Positions 12,833 through 23,811 of a DNA stretch of 64,000 nucleotides are shown here, piece by piece. Within the stretch, counting starts at the first letter, position 1; each line of letters begins with the position of its first letter. Source of the stretch: Eumeta japonica (lineage: Eukaryota > Arthropoda > Insecta > Lepidoptera > Psychidae); the NCBI GenBank assembly GCA_005406025.1, contig BGZK01000898.1:124001-188000 (forward strand). Direction: 5' to 3'. Under the pieces are notes generated by a model. The model ran no database searches, was not told where the DNA came from, and saw only the letters and a program-made list of their open reading frames with translations. A program made the translations under genes and the position numbers.

Positions 12833-13280
12833 TTAAGTGTGGGTGAGTGTATAGATGTATGTAAACTTCTTATAACTTTTGAATCGCTTGACCAATAGGA
12901 ATCAAACTTCATCATTCCAAATAATTTCATCAATCTTAGATTTTCTGATAATTTGAACCGGTTCAGATTGATAGATTCCTATAAATTAAAAAAAAAATGT
13001 GTTTTTTTTTGGAATAACTTTTCAACAGCTTTAGCGATCGGTTCCAAAAATTAATCAGGACTTAACATTAAAAAACCACGTTGTTTGCTGTCGAGCCAGT
13101 CAAAATCGGTTGATTCGAGATTTTTTCAAAATACTCCTAAATTTGGTATCCAATTAAAACCATGTTCTGAATACTTTTATAGAACTTAAAAACCTGCGTT
13201 GATTGTTGTTAGTTCAGTCAAAATCGATTAATTTGTTCAAGAGATATCAAAAACAAAAAATAAAAAAAAACTTCTCTTAA
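12661..13280 (+). repeat. Interspersed repeat with embedded TG microsatellite and repeated internal units
   Basis: The microsatellite is followed by related ~110-base units, best seen at about 13021-13130 and 13150-13250, each ending CAGTCAAAATCGRTT. A third weaker unit lies at about 12865-12980 (AATCGCTTGACCAATAGGAA...). The combination of a TG tract with 'sum of Ts and AAAATCG' units is common in moth repeats. No ORF. Confidence 0.5.
12725..12828 (+). repeat. (GT)n microsatellite, interrupted
   Basis: GT runs at 12725-12753 and 12761-12828, separated by GAGGAGA at 12754-12760. It generates long poly(Val-Cys) and poly(His-Thr) open frames on the two strands, which are not genes. Confidence 0.95.
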
Positions 13281-14089
13281 TGAAAATCTAAAGTTCTGTA
13301 TCGAATCAAATTCTTATTCTCAAAATTTTTTGCTCAATAAATCGTGCCGAATCCTGTATATTTTAGAGTGTTTCAAACTTGAAAATAGCGGGAAGTTTCA
13401 GGATTGGCCTACAGGGTTAACCGCTTTTCTAATTTTTATTTTTCGTTTTACAGTTAACCTTCACAGAGTACTATGTCAGCTGTCAAAAACACGTTTGAAA
13501 TTCATGAATTAGTGAAATATTATATTATAACAGAAAGCGAGGGGGCTTATCCGAAAAATAAGATATTAAAACATGGTCCACGAGACGAAGAAGTTCGGGA
13601 CCCTGGCGTGTACCATTATTATCATGCGCTCAACTACTTTAAGCGTGCCGCGCCGGTCGCGTTTGAACTTTGCTCGCCGTCCATAGGGAAGCACTTGTAG
13701 AGCAAAACGCTTCAAACGTGAAGTTTGAAACTAAAATTTTCTTAGAAAGAATTGTTTAGTTACTAAGTTTTGTCTGCCGGTCGAGCGGAATAAGAATAAG
13801 GTAAAAGAATACGGATGCTCAGGAGAAGGTCGTATTGTTAATAGTAGTCACGGCCCGATTCGATTATGTGCTACCAGGGTCACAAAACTAATTAGTAAAA
13901 AATCACTAAATTCAGCTTTTATTTTACCTAGAGATAAAGCTATATGAGATTTTGTCCAAAAACGGGTATGTTGACGCATATATCGTTTACGACCTAGTCG
14001 ACAATTAGGCAGATGCACATAATCTACAAATAATGTGAACAAAATCGATATATACAGAGAGCAAGCCTAACTGCTATTTCATTGTGTTA
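13281..14089. other. No gene seen
   Basis: AT-rich with short incidental frames; nothing recognised. Confidence 0.5.
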
Positions 14090-14285
14090 GTTGTGTCAGC
14101 TTTCAGTTACCCCATTGGTGAAGCAGGCCCTCTCACGATGACTTTTAGGGCTTTCCAGAATAAGTGGTACAATCGCAAATTGATTTGAAAACTCATTAGT
14201 TAAACCGCCCGTGCCGAGAATCGAATCTCGTAACTTGTGCAATGAAGACAACTCTCTTGACCGCCGAGCCATCGCCGGTCCTTCG
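14090..14285 (-). mobile_element. tRNA-derived SINE
   Basis: On the - strand the unit starts GGACCGGCGATGGCTCGGCGGTC with an A-box-like TGGCTCGGCGG (about 14260-14275). A B-box-like GAGATTCGATTCTC follows (about 14216-14229), spaced as in a tRNA promoter. The body contains CATCGTGAGAGGGCCTGC, close to the CATCGTGAGGAAACCTGC block of lepidopteran tRNA-SINEs. It does not fold as a tRNA and has no CCA end. Confidence 0.6.
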
Positions 14286-15239
14286 TGTTCATAAATAAAT
14301 GAACACGAAATTACCACTGAACGGTTCGCTGTCTTAAGTCTCTATGCCGGATTTCTTCATTTTTTAAATACCTGGTTATTTCCAAAAAAAAGCGGCTTCC
14401 CCCACCTCAATAATATTCTTTCTTTCAAATTAATATCAGCAGAACAATAATGAAGTAGGAAGTTAGAGAAGAGTTCACCTCAAAGCAACCCCTCAAACTG
14501 AGAAAGCAAAGAAAACGGCGCAACGCCGTCTGCTAAATGAAAAATGTAAATTGCGATTCCGGTGTTCTCGGCCCCGCCTTTGTGCACCCGCGGCCGCGCG
14601 CGGACTCTGATTGGATATGATCGTGGGAGTTCGGGGTCGAATTGGGCCTACTTTATTTTCTACCGATATAGAAACCGTTTCGAGGTAGCCGTCTGCGCCA
14701 GGTGAATATCAAATTTATTCAGAAACGTGGTCATAGATACAAGACTCGATTGAAACTAATCTCAGATGTAGCAAATCTATAGCGATAAATACTTGCGTAC
14801 GCATATTCAAAATTAATATTTTTATAATGGATGTTATCAACGACGTATGAAACAACATATTTCATGACAGTTCAATAATCTTCTGTCTATGATAGTTTTG
14901 TCTTAATAAAGTACGACAAATTCTACAATTACTTTTCGATGAAGGAGATCGTATGATGCGATAATGACGAGATTGTAGACGAGCGCGCGCGTGGGCATGT
15001 TGTTTTTTGCGTGCGTGCGTCCGTATGTGTATGTGTGTGTGTTCTTAGTCTCGATTATTCTAATATCATTTATTGCGTTTTAAACTCGCAAGGGTTACTC
15101 TAAGTATTTTATTGACTAAAAATTAAGATGGCGACCACTAAGCTGCAAATTCTTACAAAAGAAATTGAAAGTTAATGTAGTGTATGTAGTGGATTATTTT
15201 TGAACAGATAAAGTGTGTATATATTTGATATTTTTTTGA

Positions 15240-15600
15240 CGTGACAACGTCTTAAATTAGGTTGCGGCTGGGAGTCACTTTGAAAAAGTGTAACGCTCGG
15301 TAACGTAACGATGAGTCACCGAACGAGAGAGAGGCCCGCCGAATGCCTTGCGTCTCTCTCCCACTCAACTATGATCGGTCTGCCGCGCGCGCAGCACTAG
15401 AGAATTAGTGCATAGCTTGCAAATGTATTGCAAGTTATTGTATGTATATTTGTATATAAATACGTATGTATGTGTAAAGGTAAAAATAAAATTTTGTTAA
15501 TATGAAATTCAGTGCGAGATTCTTTGTATAAATTAATGTTTTAAATATAATTCTTTGTATAAATAAATGTTTTAAATTGTTACTATTATTTCATCCTTCT
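15240..15600 (+). repeat. Probable interspersed repeat with GC-rich block and a 31-base tandem duplication
   Basis: GTGACAACGTCTTAAATTAGGTTGCGGCTGGGAGTCAC and GAGTCACCGAACGAGAGAGAGGCCCGCC resemble moth repeat phrases. ATTCTTTGTATAAATTAATGTTTTAAAT is duplicated nearly exactly in tandem at about 15519-15577. No ORF. Confidence 0.4.
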
Positions 15601-16092
15601 TCCTACTATACGAATGAATATTCACATTAAAATGATTTTACCATTCAAAGTCGTTGTCACGTAAAACTTTCGCCCGTATACCGACTTTACAGGCAACCAA
15701 ATTTTTTTTAATGTATATCCGAGTCCAAAACTTTAACTGTTTTGTTTTTGAAGTCACATAATCGTTTTTTGTTTAATTTCGCAGTTATAACAAAATACCG
15801 ATAATGATACTGAAGATTGAGACAATAAATCATTGATTCCTCTTGAATGAAGTAACAAGCAAGGAGTTCTAAAATTCATGTACATTTTACAAAGATATAT
15901 AATAAGGGTATATTTGATTTCTTAAACAAATATGTATGACAAATTTTATGGTCGTAGTGCGCCCTCTCTGTGAGATTTAGCGGTTGGCGGACGTACCTAA
16001 CACCTACATCCCCTTTCTCATGTGATTAATGAACGCCCGCCTGGTCTATGGGGCAGAGACACAAGGACGGACACAATAACGTACGTGTGATG

Positions 16093-16102
16093 TATATAAA
16101 AG
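16093..16102 (+). promoter_or_regulatory. TATA-box-like sequence
   Basis: TATATAAAAG is followed about 25 bases on by the GC-rich GTCCGCGCAG. It is a good TATA match but stands alone, with no recognisable initiator and no gene directly downstream. Confidence 0.25.
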
Positions 16103-16724
16103 AGTGTCCGTCTGTCCGCGCAGAATATTTATTATAATTTATTATTATTTGTATGAGAAATATAATTTAATTTGCAATAGTTGTAATGCTGTTATATGGT
16201 AAAAGTTATTCAATTTTTTTTTATTTAAGCATCAACATAAAAGGAAAGTTGAACAAAAAGAAAAAAAGGCTAAAAAAAGAATATGAAGTACAAGTCGAAT
16301 TTGCATTTTTTGTTACATATTCAAGTGTTTAATCACGAAAATAACCAACTTTTTTAGAAATTTATCATATTTTAAAAGAAAATTCGAAAGACGACCAGCA
16401 AAACTCGGTTGGCCAAGTACTAGTGAATTATACGGTACCTTTGAAAAGTCGTTATACAACCTTTAAATGCAAAAAAGCAAAAAGAAATAACATTGAATAG
16501 CTCGCGGTTTCTTATTTTTGTTTTAAACTTCCTTAACTTATTAATTTCTATTACCATAATTAGTCGAGTTTTATATTTCAATAAAACACATAATCTTTAG
16601 CTCGACGAGGCGATTGCGATATGCGCGATCTCAATAAAAATACTCAATAATACTTATTCATACTCAAGTACGAAATGAAGTGTTAAAGTATTTATTGTAT
16701 TAAACGATGCACTATATTGTTGAT

Positions 16725-17765
16725 TATCGGCTAGTCCCGGCTTCGCACCGGTCGACATTTATTTTTTCAACATTTTACGATACACGTATACGATAACAGA
16801 GTAAATGTATTTTTATGCAGGATATAAGTATTGTTTTTTTTTTCAAGTTACTATTTATATTTTTCTTATAATTTTTTATATTTTTATCCAGAAACCTATT
16901 TTTGTTCTCAGAGTTTATTTTTTTTTATTCTTACATTTTATTCTCATTGTTCTTTAGTTTTACGTATTTAAGTTTTTTAAGGGGTTCCAATTTCTTTTGC
17001 TTTATTTTATTGTTTACATTTTTTTATTCACATTTTTTCACATTTATATTTCATGGTTAAAATAATTTGATTTTGTAAATACTCAATTTTTTACACATTT
17101 TTTGGGATTGGGATTGGGATAAACGCTGTTTAAAATCAATTACAGTCACTTAAAAATATGCTAATTAAAACGTCCATGACTCAATTTATTCGGTTATTCA
17201 AAATTATAAATAAAGACTTTAATCTTTAAGCTAATTTTAATTAAGGTCGAATTAGCAACTTATCATTTCCATATAATAATAATTCAAAAATAATCTACAG
17301 GTACTGAAACAGTATTGAATACGGAAATGATTTATTTGGATAAGGGTTGATACAAAGGTATGGATAACATGGTCTGAGTTTGGTCGGTATTTCCATCAAC
17401 TTTTAAAATGTAAAAAAGTAGTCATAGTGACATAACTACAATAGTTGGACATATGGTATTGTGAAGTCTTTAGTAGATATTGATATGTTTTTTAATATTG
17501 TAAAACATTTTTTGTTCTATCATCAATAGTTTCTGCCGCCCATGCTAAGAGAGACATTTTTTGACAATTTTTTTACACCTTAGGTTACATTATTAAAGTT
17601 TCCCTATTTTTATTTTCTAGTAACAAATATAGCATATGTTACTCAGGGATAATGGAGCATTCTAACTGTGAAATAAATTCTCGGTCCAATAGTTCTTGTG
17701 TTTATTCTTTACAAACATAAAAATCTATCCTCTTTATATATTAGTATAGGTAAGGTATAATTATA
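16725..17765 (+). repeat. Remnant(s) of a common interspersed repeat with TATTAGTATAGG end
   Basis: GGCTAGTCCCGGCTTCGCACCGGTCGACA at about 16730-16758 and the tail CTCGGTCCAATAGTTCTTGTG...CTATCCTCTTTATATATTAGTATAGG at about 17685-17750 are typical start and end phrases of a moth RTE-related or SINE-like repeat. The AT-rich middle is not otherwise recognisable, so the ends may be from two copies. Confidence 0.4.
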
Positions 17766-18359
17766 ATTAATATGAAAATGAAACCTTATTAACGCTTCAC
17801 AATAATCGTATCAGACGCGGTCCCGCCGGGCGCCGGGGCCTCATTACGCAGCCCGCTCGCGTGTGTAATGTTCATGGAGCGGATTGTTTCGGCGTCAGCA
17901 GACTTTTAAACTAGCGATGGCGGGGGAGAGCCACCCGAATACGCAAACGGCCATCCAGATCCGAGGCCTGTCTCGATTTAAATTGAACGGTGGCTCGGCC
18001 TCGTTGCCCTTTGCATTCTAAAGCCACGAGACCGCGGCGGGTGCGCACCAAAAGCGACAATTTGTTTGTCTGCTGTGATGTTTATATAGATAGGATGATC
18101 CATAAGAAGATACTTAGCGGTGACGTATGAACACATTAAAGTTAATAATTCTTTTAGATCATAATAAAAGAAAAAGTGAGTAACTTTGTCGTCCCTAGGT
18201 TTGATTATTGGCATTTTGCTCGTACTGGTCAAATATTGCACTCCCTTTTTTTTTTTTTTGAAATGAATATTTACGATGTAAAATAATTTAACCGGCCTGA
18301 ATCAAATACGTGTTCTTTACCCAACTGTAACTAGTGAACTGTAAAAACAATTTACTAAA
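17766..18359. other. No gene seen; GC-rich island at 17815-18050
   Basis: GGTCCCGCCGGGCGCCGGGGCCTC and the following 200 bases are GC-rich. An 87-codon - strand frame crosses it without recognisable homology. Confidence 0.45.
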
Positions 18360-18430
18360 CTATTAAAAAAACCGGCCAAGTGCGAGTCGAACTCGCCCAC
18401 CGAGGGTTCCACTCAAACCTGTAGGTATAT
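18360..18430 (+). repeat. Head of a common interspersed repeat (CCGGCCAAGTGCGAGTCG)
   Basis: AAAACCGGCCAAGTGCGAGTCGAACTCGCCCACCGAGGGTTCC matches the start of a very common moth repeat. A diverged copy, AAACCGGTCAAGCGCGATTCAGTCTC, is at 51255. Confidence 0.6.
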
Positions 18431-18767
18431 AAGTAACAGTTCACCAATCACGACAATCAAATCATAGTTATGGTATTATTATTGCAAAATGAAATCCATA
18501 ACATTACAATGTGGAAAACTGGAGGAGTGTAAATTTAAGACAACCTAACCTAACACATATCATTTATTTTATAATATAACTGAAATACCTACACTAGCCT
18601 TACAGTAGTCTTGCTAAATTTTTTTTATCAAAGTTATTTATTTAGGAAGTTTTTAGTCTCTATTTAGAAATCTGGTTCAAAATATTAATTAAGTATTAAA
18701 TTTGAACCAGATCTGTAAATGGTGACTGAAAAAAGGTATAAGATAGTATCACATTGAACATTGAAGT

Positions 18768-19238
18768 TCAAGAAGAAGATGAAATGTTATCTACAGTTGT
18801 AATACTTCTTGTAGTGCTAGTGTTTATTAACGGAAACATGTTTATGGATGAAAAATATGTGGAAATTCCATTTTGGGGATTGATTTTAAAATGGATATTG
18901 AAGTCTTCCACAACAATCAGACGAGAACATGAAGTATACCTATTGAGATTGCTGCCGTATATTGTTGTATTTATGCATTTTATTGCAACATTAATTTGAC
19001 ATTGGGGTGACCTATATATATTTATCACTCTGGCATTAATCATCTCAAAATGCAAGCATTTACAATGGCCGTTTGCAGCACCTAGGCTATTTAAATAATA
19101 TCTTTTACATGATCCATCTGTCACGGCATCCATAAGATTGCGACGTACATACGCGATAAAATGTTGTCCCTTCTCCATATTTAGAGATAAGTCGCGGTCA
19201 ATGCGGTAACTACAATTATGTTTACAATTTTTTTTCAC
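18768..19238 (-). pseudogene. Endonuclease-like ORF remnant (exonuclease-endonuclease-phosphatase fold), probably from a mobile element
   Basis: A 156-codon open frame. The part INIYRSPQ...LIVVEDFNIHFKINPQNGIS...INTSTTRSITTVDNISSS resembles the end of an EEP-fold nuclease: V-G-D-F-N (here V-E-D-F-N) followed by T-T-R-x-x-T-T-I-D-N/A. In Lepidoptera such domains occur in LINEs and in Helitron-associated proteins. Because no reverse transcriptase follows downstream, I cannot decide between the two. The Gly-to-Glu change at the GDFN motif and the lack of a complete domain suggest a relic. Confidence 0.45.
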
Positions 19239-19249
19239 ATCTATTAGCT

Positions 19250-19645
19250 GCTGATTACAGCAGCAGGCAATTAGACATTTGATATGAAATTCAACTTGAT
19301 ACTTCTACGCGTTCATGAGGAAAAGGGTAATAAGTTTATAATTATTAACAAAATATAGTATGTGATGTAAGTAAAAATTTATGGTTTTCGCAATTTTTCC
19401 TTTATCTGTGCTATAAGACGTTGCTTCGTGCCAAATCTTAAGATTCTAGGTCGACTGGAAGTACCCTTTAGATTTTGATTCCCTTGCGAGTAGTTGCGAG
19501 TTTCAAAGTATGCAGCTTAAATTGCTTTTTCTTTTGATTATGTTGACATAGAAGTTTGATTTTGTTACAGCTTAAAGGTATTATAGACCTAAGTATTTGA
19601 TATTAATTTCAATTCAATACCTCTACGCCTTCATGAGAAAATGTA
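19250..19645 (+). repeat. Interspersed repeat body, two partial copies, the second cut by the IS630-type element
   Basis: TGTGCTATAAGACGTTGC...AATCTTAAGATTCTAGG...GCAGCTTAAATTGCTTTTTCTTTTGATTATGTTGACATAGAAGTTTGATTTTGTTACAGCTTAAAGG...TTTCAATTCAATACCTCTACGCC corresponds line by line to the copy at 22.79-23.11 kb. A shorter partial copy of its end lies at 19275-19330. The transposon's left end interrupts it at 19648. Confidence 0.55.
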
Positions 19646-19647
19646 TA

Positions 19648-21498
19648 CAGGCCGCGTCACGTAAAGAGCGCTGGTAAAAAGTAGAAAGGGTAACTTTGCA
19701 CATATATACACTCGCCTACGAAGTATTAGGCCTATTGTTTCATTTTTGAACGATGTTTTCGCTTGCGGTTTCATATATTGGTTAAAACTACATACATTGA
19801 TAAATATAAATGGAATGAAAACATGTTGCATTCAGTATAAAATTTTTAATCTAGAAAATATAAAAAAAAATAAAGTAAAGGTGAAACTCCTTCCATTAAA
19901 TCGTCATGGGTAACGTGAAATTCAGATGAGGACGTGGTGTTGATGCTAGTGGTGGCCATTTCATCATTGTCGCTGCCATCACTTGAGCTCTCATCGTCAT
20001 TTGACTCGGAATCACCATCCCCTACGTGAATAACAAATGTTTCTGTCATCATATCGACCACATAATCGCTTTTACAGTAATCATCCTCTATTTCCTTTAC
20101 CTAGGTGCATAACTTCGCCCATTATGTTGCTCCCATTAAATTCACTTTTTCATTTACCAAGTAGGTTATCCGTGCAAGATTCCAACTTACATTTTTGCTG
20201 GCGACATATCCCATAATTTGAGACCAGGCCATTTCGATGGGATTTAGGTTCGAGTGATATGGAGGCAAACGAATTACAGCATAGCCTGGTTCGCTTAATA
20301 TAGCGTCGATATTAAATTTCTTAAATTGCTCTTTATATTATTTATTAAGTTGTACAACTCCGGCTTTAGCACGGATTCTTTAAATTGAATTTCTTTTTTT
20401 CGGAGACAGGTTTGCATATCTGCTTTCTCAGTGGTGGACGTTGGTGCAGCATCGAGCTGTTTGTTGTGGTACGATGCATTGTCGACTACCACGACTGAAT
20501 CAGGTATCAGTTTACAAATTTGGTATCAGTTTAGTACGGAACCACCGGTCGTAATTCTCCGAAATCATATTGTCGTGGTAGTCGTCGCTTTTTGTATCGA
20601 CTTTGAATGTAAGCAAAGCGTTCGGCACAAAACCCGCTTCTCCACCCGCGTACGCTATGACCAAGCGGTTACCTTTAGATACAGGTTTTTTAATGCCTTT
20701 GGTGGGGCCGTCTGTCCAAGAATGGTGTGACGCATGGGATTTGATGTATGATTCATAAGTGTAAATTATAGGTCTTCCTTCCTCTCTGTATTTTTTTATC
20801 TTTCTCAGATATTCAATCCTTTGAAATCGAATTTGTGATTGTTCAATTTTAATTGTTCTATTAGTTTTAGTTTTTTACCACCTAAAACCCAAGTTTTTTT
20901 AATATTCGCCTGAGACTTGCTGCAGATCCTTGGAAATGTAGGTTTTCCTATAACTTCGTTCGCAACTTACCTATGGTAGGCAATTCTTTTTCAGTGACGT
21001 GGAAATTGTGGATGATTATTTTTATAACACCTTGGACAAAGCTGTCAATTTCTATTATTGGTTTTTGTTTATTTCTTTTATTTTTTCCGGGGGTTCGGAA
21101 GACAGTCAGAAATTCCGAATTTTTTGAACTTTTAATAATTCGTCTCAATGTAGCCACGGAACATTTTATTACCGCTGCGGTTCGTTTCATGCATTGTTTT
21201 AAATTATCAACTGCATTATTATCAGCCTCTCTCTTCATTAAACAATATACATCATATTTCTTTCTTTTCTGTGTAAAACCATTTCGTAATTAAGTTTTGT
21301 GCGTGGTAGTATTTTCAGAACGAACGTAACGTGGACACAGCGGGGGAAGCAAAGGTCGACTGACGAACCAATAGCGCACCGGCAAGCAAGCGACGCGTCA
21401 CCCGCCCACCCCGCGCCGCACCTCATACCCCCAAATAGATCGATAAATCGTCTAATGCGCAACTTGACAGCTAGCGCTCTTTTACATGATGCGACCTG
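19648..21498 (-). mobile_element. IS630/Tc1-type DNA transposon with terminal inverted repeats and TA duplication
   Basis: The left end reads CAGGCCGCGTCACGTAA from 19648. The reverse complement of the right end reads CAGGTCGCATCATGTAA from 21498 inward, and the match extends to a shared AGAGCGCT about 18 bases in, with one indel and a few mismatches. TA flanks both ends (19646-19647 and 21499-21500), the target duplication of the Tc1/mariner/IS630 superfamily. The 1851-base element carries one degenerate transposase gene on the - strand. Its left end sits inside a copy of a common interspersed repeat, so it inserted after that repeat. Confidence 0.85.
19846..21238 (-). pseudogene. Degenerate IS630/Tc1-like DDE transposase
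   Basis: Pieces in shifting frames on the - strand line up in the family order. They are an N-terminal helix-turn-helix-like part (VIKCSVATLRRIIK, then FRTPGKNKRNK, about 20948-21238), PIIYTYESYI with SWTDG (about 20690-20770), MVVDNASYH (about 20466-20492), LPPYHSNLNPIEMAW (about 20240-20270), and an acidic tail with HVGDGDS and DDESSSDGSDNDE (19846-20061). In relatives I recall, the first motif reads L/T-D-E-T/S-W/Y-I; here the catalytic Asp is Tyr (codon at 20755-20757). The second Asp and the final Glu remain. Several frameshifts and the lost Asp show that it is dead. Confidence 0.82.
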
Positions 21499-21719
21499 TA
21501 GTAAATTTAAATTTAAAAAAAATATTCTTATTACATAATTTAACTAAAAAATTGTTGTCTTCGTATTTTTCCTATTGTTAAAAGATAAGAGGTAGAGAGT
21601 CCGTTTTTCTTAGATTTATTTATCAAAAACTCAATTTACAAAATTAAAGTTATAAGTTAATGATTTGAACGCACAAATACGATTACCACTTTATGATCTC
21701 AAGAAATAGGCAGTGGAAG

Positions 21720-22560
21720 CAATAATACTTTCTTGACGTTAACCCTCTGGACACTCAATTGCGTGTGGTTATAATACTCTCTCGATTCAGTGAAGTCTCT
21801 CGTAGCTGAAACCCAACTAGACTCTGAAAAGAAGCTGAAAAGTAAAAGAGGAAGACTTCTAGAATGTATTCAAGGGAACTTGCAAGTGCTAGACAAGTTG
21901 AACCCGTAAACCAAGCCTTGGGTACGGTGATTTTCTCAGGAATGTACCACAAGGGAGCTTGCCCGCTACCTTGCAAGGTGAAAAGATAAACCAGGCCTTG
22001 AATACGGTGAGTTTCTCGTCTAGAAGTCACCAATAGCTGATTTTCTCAAGAAAAGATTGATAGTGGCTCTAGGATGAGCCCCACAGGATGTAAACTCGCT
22101 CACAAAATAGATTCTGGCTCGAGGAGGAGCCCCATAGGATAACTCACTCACAAGAATAGATACTGGCTCGAAGAGGAGCCCCACAGGATGTAAGCTCACT
22201 CACAGGAATAGATTCTGCTCGAGGAGGAGCCCCTCAGATCTGTATTTCACTCACAGACATTTGTTTCACTTACAACTCAAATATTCACTTACTTAGATGC
22301 TTTACTCAATGATAAAAATAATTACTCTCACTTAGAATCACAATAAAGAACATTATTGAATAATTTACTCAGCAATTGACAGTATAAAGCTTTTCACTTT
22401 ATATCTCGATGTTTACTATAAGCGTTTGAAAAGAAGATTGACTCGCAGCGCCGAGTGTGCCTGCTTATATACTTAACTGGCGGGATTCTCGAATCGTCAC
22501 CTGAATGTTCTAGATATGATTTGAGAGTTTTCTATTTTTGAAATTACTGGATTTTACGAA
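21720..22560 (-). mobile_element. Possible solo LTR with promoter, containing the minisatellite
   Basis: On the - strand the stretch starts with a core-promoter-like block: CCCGCCAGTTAAGTATATAAGCAGGCACACTCGGC (TATA about 22465-22475), with an initiator-like region TCAATC about 30 bases on. It is followed by a U5/R-like AT-rich part, then repeated GGCTC.. units, and ends near 21725. Two copies of an AAACCAAGCCTTGGGTACGGTGA-like block also occur (about 21910-21940 and 21990-22015). No gag/pol or second LTR is seen, so this could instead be a cellular promoter or another repeat. Confidence 0.35.
22057..22260 (+). repeat. Four-unit ~50-base minisatellite
   Basis: Units of 48-55 bases share GGCTCGAGGAGGAGCCCC, ACAGGATGTAA, CTCACTCACA and AATAGAT. 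Each unit contains the short inverted repeat GGCTC..GAGCC, so each could form a hairpin. Copies differ at a few positions. Confidence 0.8.
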
Positions 22561-22789
22561 TAAACTGAATAAAAATGTATGAAATTATTTTTAGAGTTAT
22601 TTTCGCTTTCAGTTTTACTCAAATTCTATTTTAATTACTTAGATTTTAACTAAAAAGACAATAAACTGAAGAATTACATTCCAGAAATGTCATTTGCTCG
22701 AATTTTTTAAGCGCAGGCGAAGAGTTACCTTTTCATGCCAATAGATGGCGCCACATATTTAGTTTATGTAAATTTTTATTTTTTTCTTT

Positions 22790-23110
22790 ACTTTAAACAC
22801 CTATATTTGTGCTATAAGACGTTGCAGTATACCAAATTTCAAGATTCACGGAAAAAACTCCTTAGGTTTTGTTTCATTTGCGAGTGTCGAAAATTAGCAG
22901 CATAAACGGCTGTATCTTTTGACTGAGTTGGTTTAAAAGTTTGATTTTTTCACAGATTTAAGTGACAGTAAACTTGAGTATTTGATATAAATTTCAGCTT
23001 GATACCTATACGTGTTCCTAAAAAAAAAGGGTCTTGACAGACGGACGGACGTACAACAAAGTGATCCTATAAGGGTTCCGTTTTTTCCCTTTGACGTGTT
23101 GAACCCTAAA
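22790..23110 (+). repeat. Interspersed repeat, well-preserved distal part
   Basis: It contains TGTGCTATAAGACGTTGCAGTATACC, CATAAACGGCTGTATCTTTTGACTGAG, AGTTTGATTTTTTCACAG, the GACAGACGGACGGACG block and the end AAGGGTTCCGTTTTTTCCCTTTGACGTGTTGAACCCTAAAA. The end matches the standard terminus of the repeat headed by CCGGCCAAGTGCGAGTCG. Confidence 0.65.
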
Positions 23111-23532
23111 ATTAACTAATAGCCAATGCTCATTAGAAAATCGTCATAATGAAGTAGAAAAGGATAGATCATCCCTGTGAGGATAAAATGCAACCTGTAA
23201 TGTCTACGCAGCATGTCATGTATATTACAACTATGACAAGAATAAAATTGTTATCTTAGTAAGTTTCCACATAGCCAAGTTTAGGAATGAACGAACATGT
23301 CATATTTAAAAATTACGAGTTAAATTATATATATCCAATGATTATTAAAAATAAATTAACTTAAAGGGCATTGAGAATAAGGTCGGGAAATAAGTTTTTA
23401 TGTATTTTACATACAAAATCAAGATAATTCTTCATCATATTTTGTTTACATTTAATTACAATATGCAAGTCATTTTGTTCCACAACTTCTTGTCATTCTG
23501 TAGGTAGTAACATGATTCCATTACTGTAAAAA

Positions 23533-23810
23533 TTATGAGACTTCTGACCAAAAAATGGGATAATTACAGTCCTCTTGACTACAGTCTTGACAGTCCTCTC
23601 TTGATGTTAACCTAACACTACGTAAAGAATTCCGAAGAAACTGAAACAGGTGAAAATCTGAGGATGCAACGTCATGGCTACATGGTGGATGCATTAACAC
23701 TTTCCAACCACAGTCTCTCAATATTTCCTGAGTGGCTAAATATGTGTGTGTTCTGGTGTAATCATGTTGAAAAACCATACCCTTTCTGGTAATTAATTCC
23801 GGCCGTTTTG
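23533..23810 (-). pseudogene. Mariner transposase, C-terminal part
   Basis: The translation RPELITRKGMVFQHDYTRTHTYLATQ...GWKVLMHPPCSHDVASSDFHLFQFLRNSL is characteristic of the mariner C-terminal catalytic region. In intact relatives the motifs read HHDNARPH and HPPYSPDLAPSDYHLF, so N-to-Y, P-to-H and other substitutions have accumulated. The tail after RNSL is off-frame or diverged. Confidence 0.8.
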
Positions 23811-23811
23811 T

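Larger units (their letters stand above)
14286..16724. other. No gene seen apart from the repeat at 15.24-15.60 kb and the TATA-like site at 16093
   Basis: Includes a GC-rich island at 14570-14640 and a GCGCGC / TGTGTG-rich patch at 14980-15045. The remainder is AT-rich and featureless. Confidence 0.5.

Noticed and set aside
12685..12933. Open frames of poly(His-Thr) and poly(Val-Cys)
   Set aside because: They are translations of the GT microsatellite on the two strands.
14216..14275. Possible tRNA gene
   Set aside because: A and B boxes are present but the sequence does not form a cloverleaf; it is a tRNA-derived SINE.
22057..22260. CRISPR-like array
   Set aside because: Units are contiguous tandem repeats with no unique spacers, and the DNA is eukaryotic.
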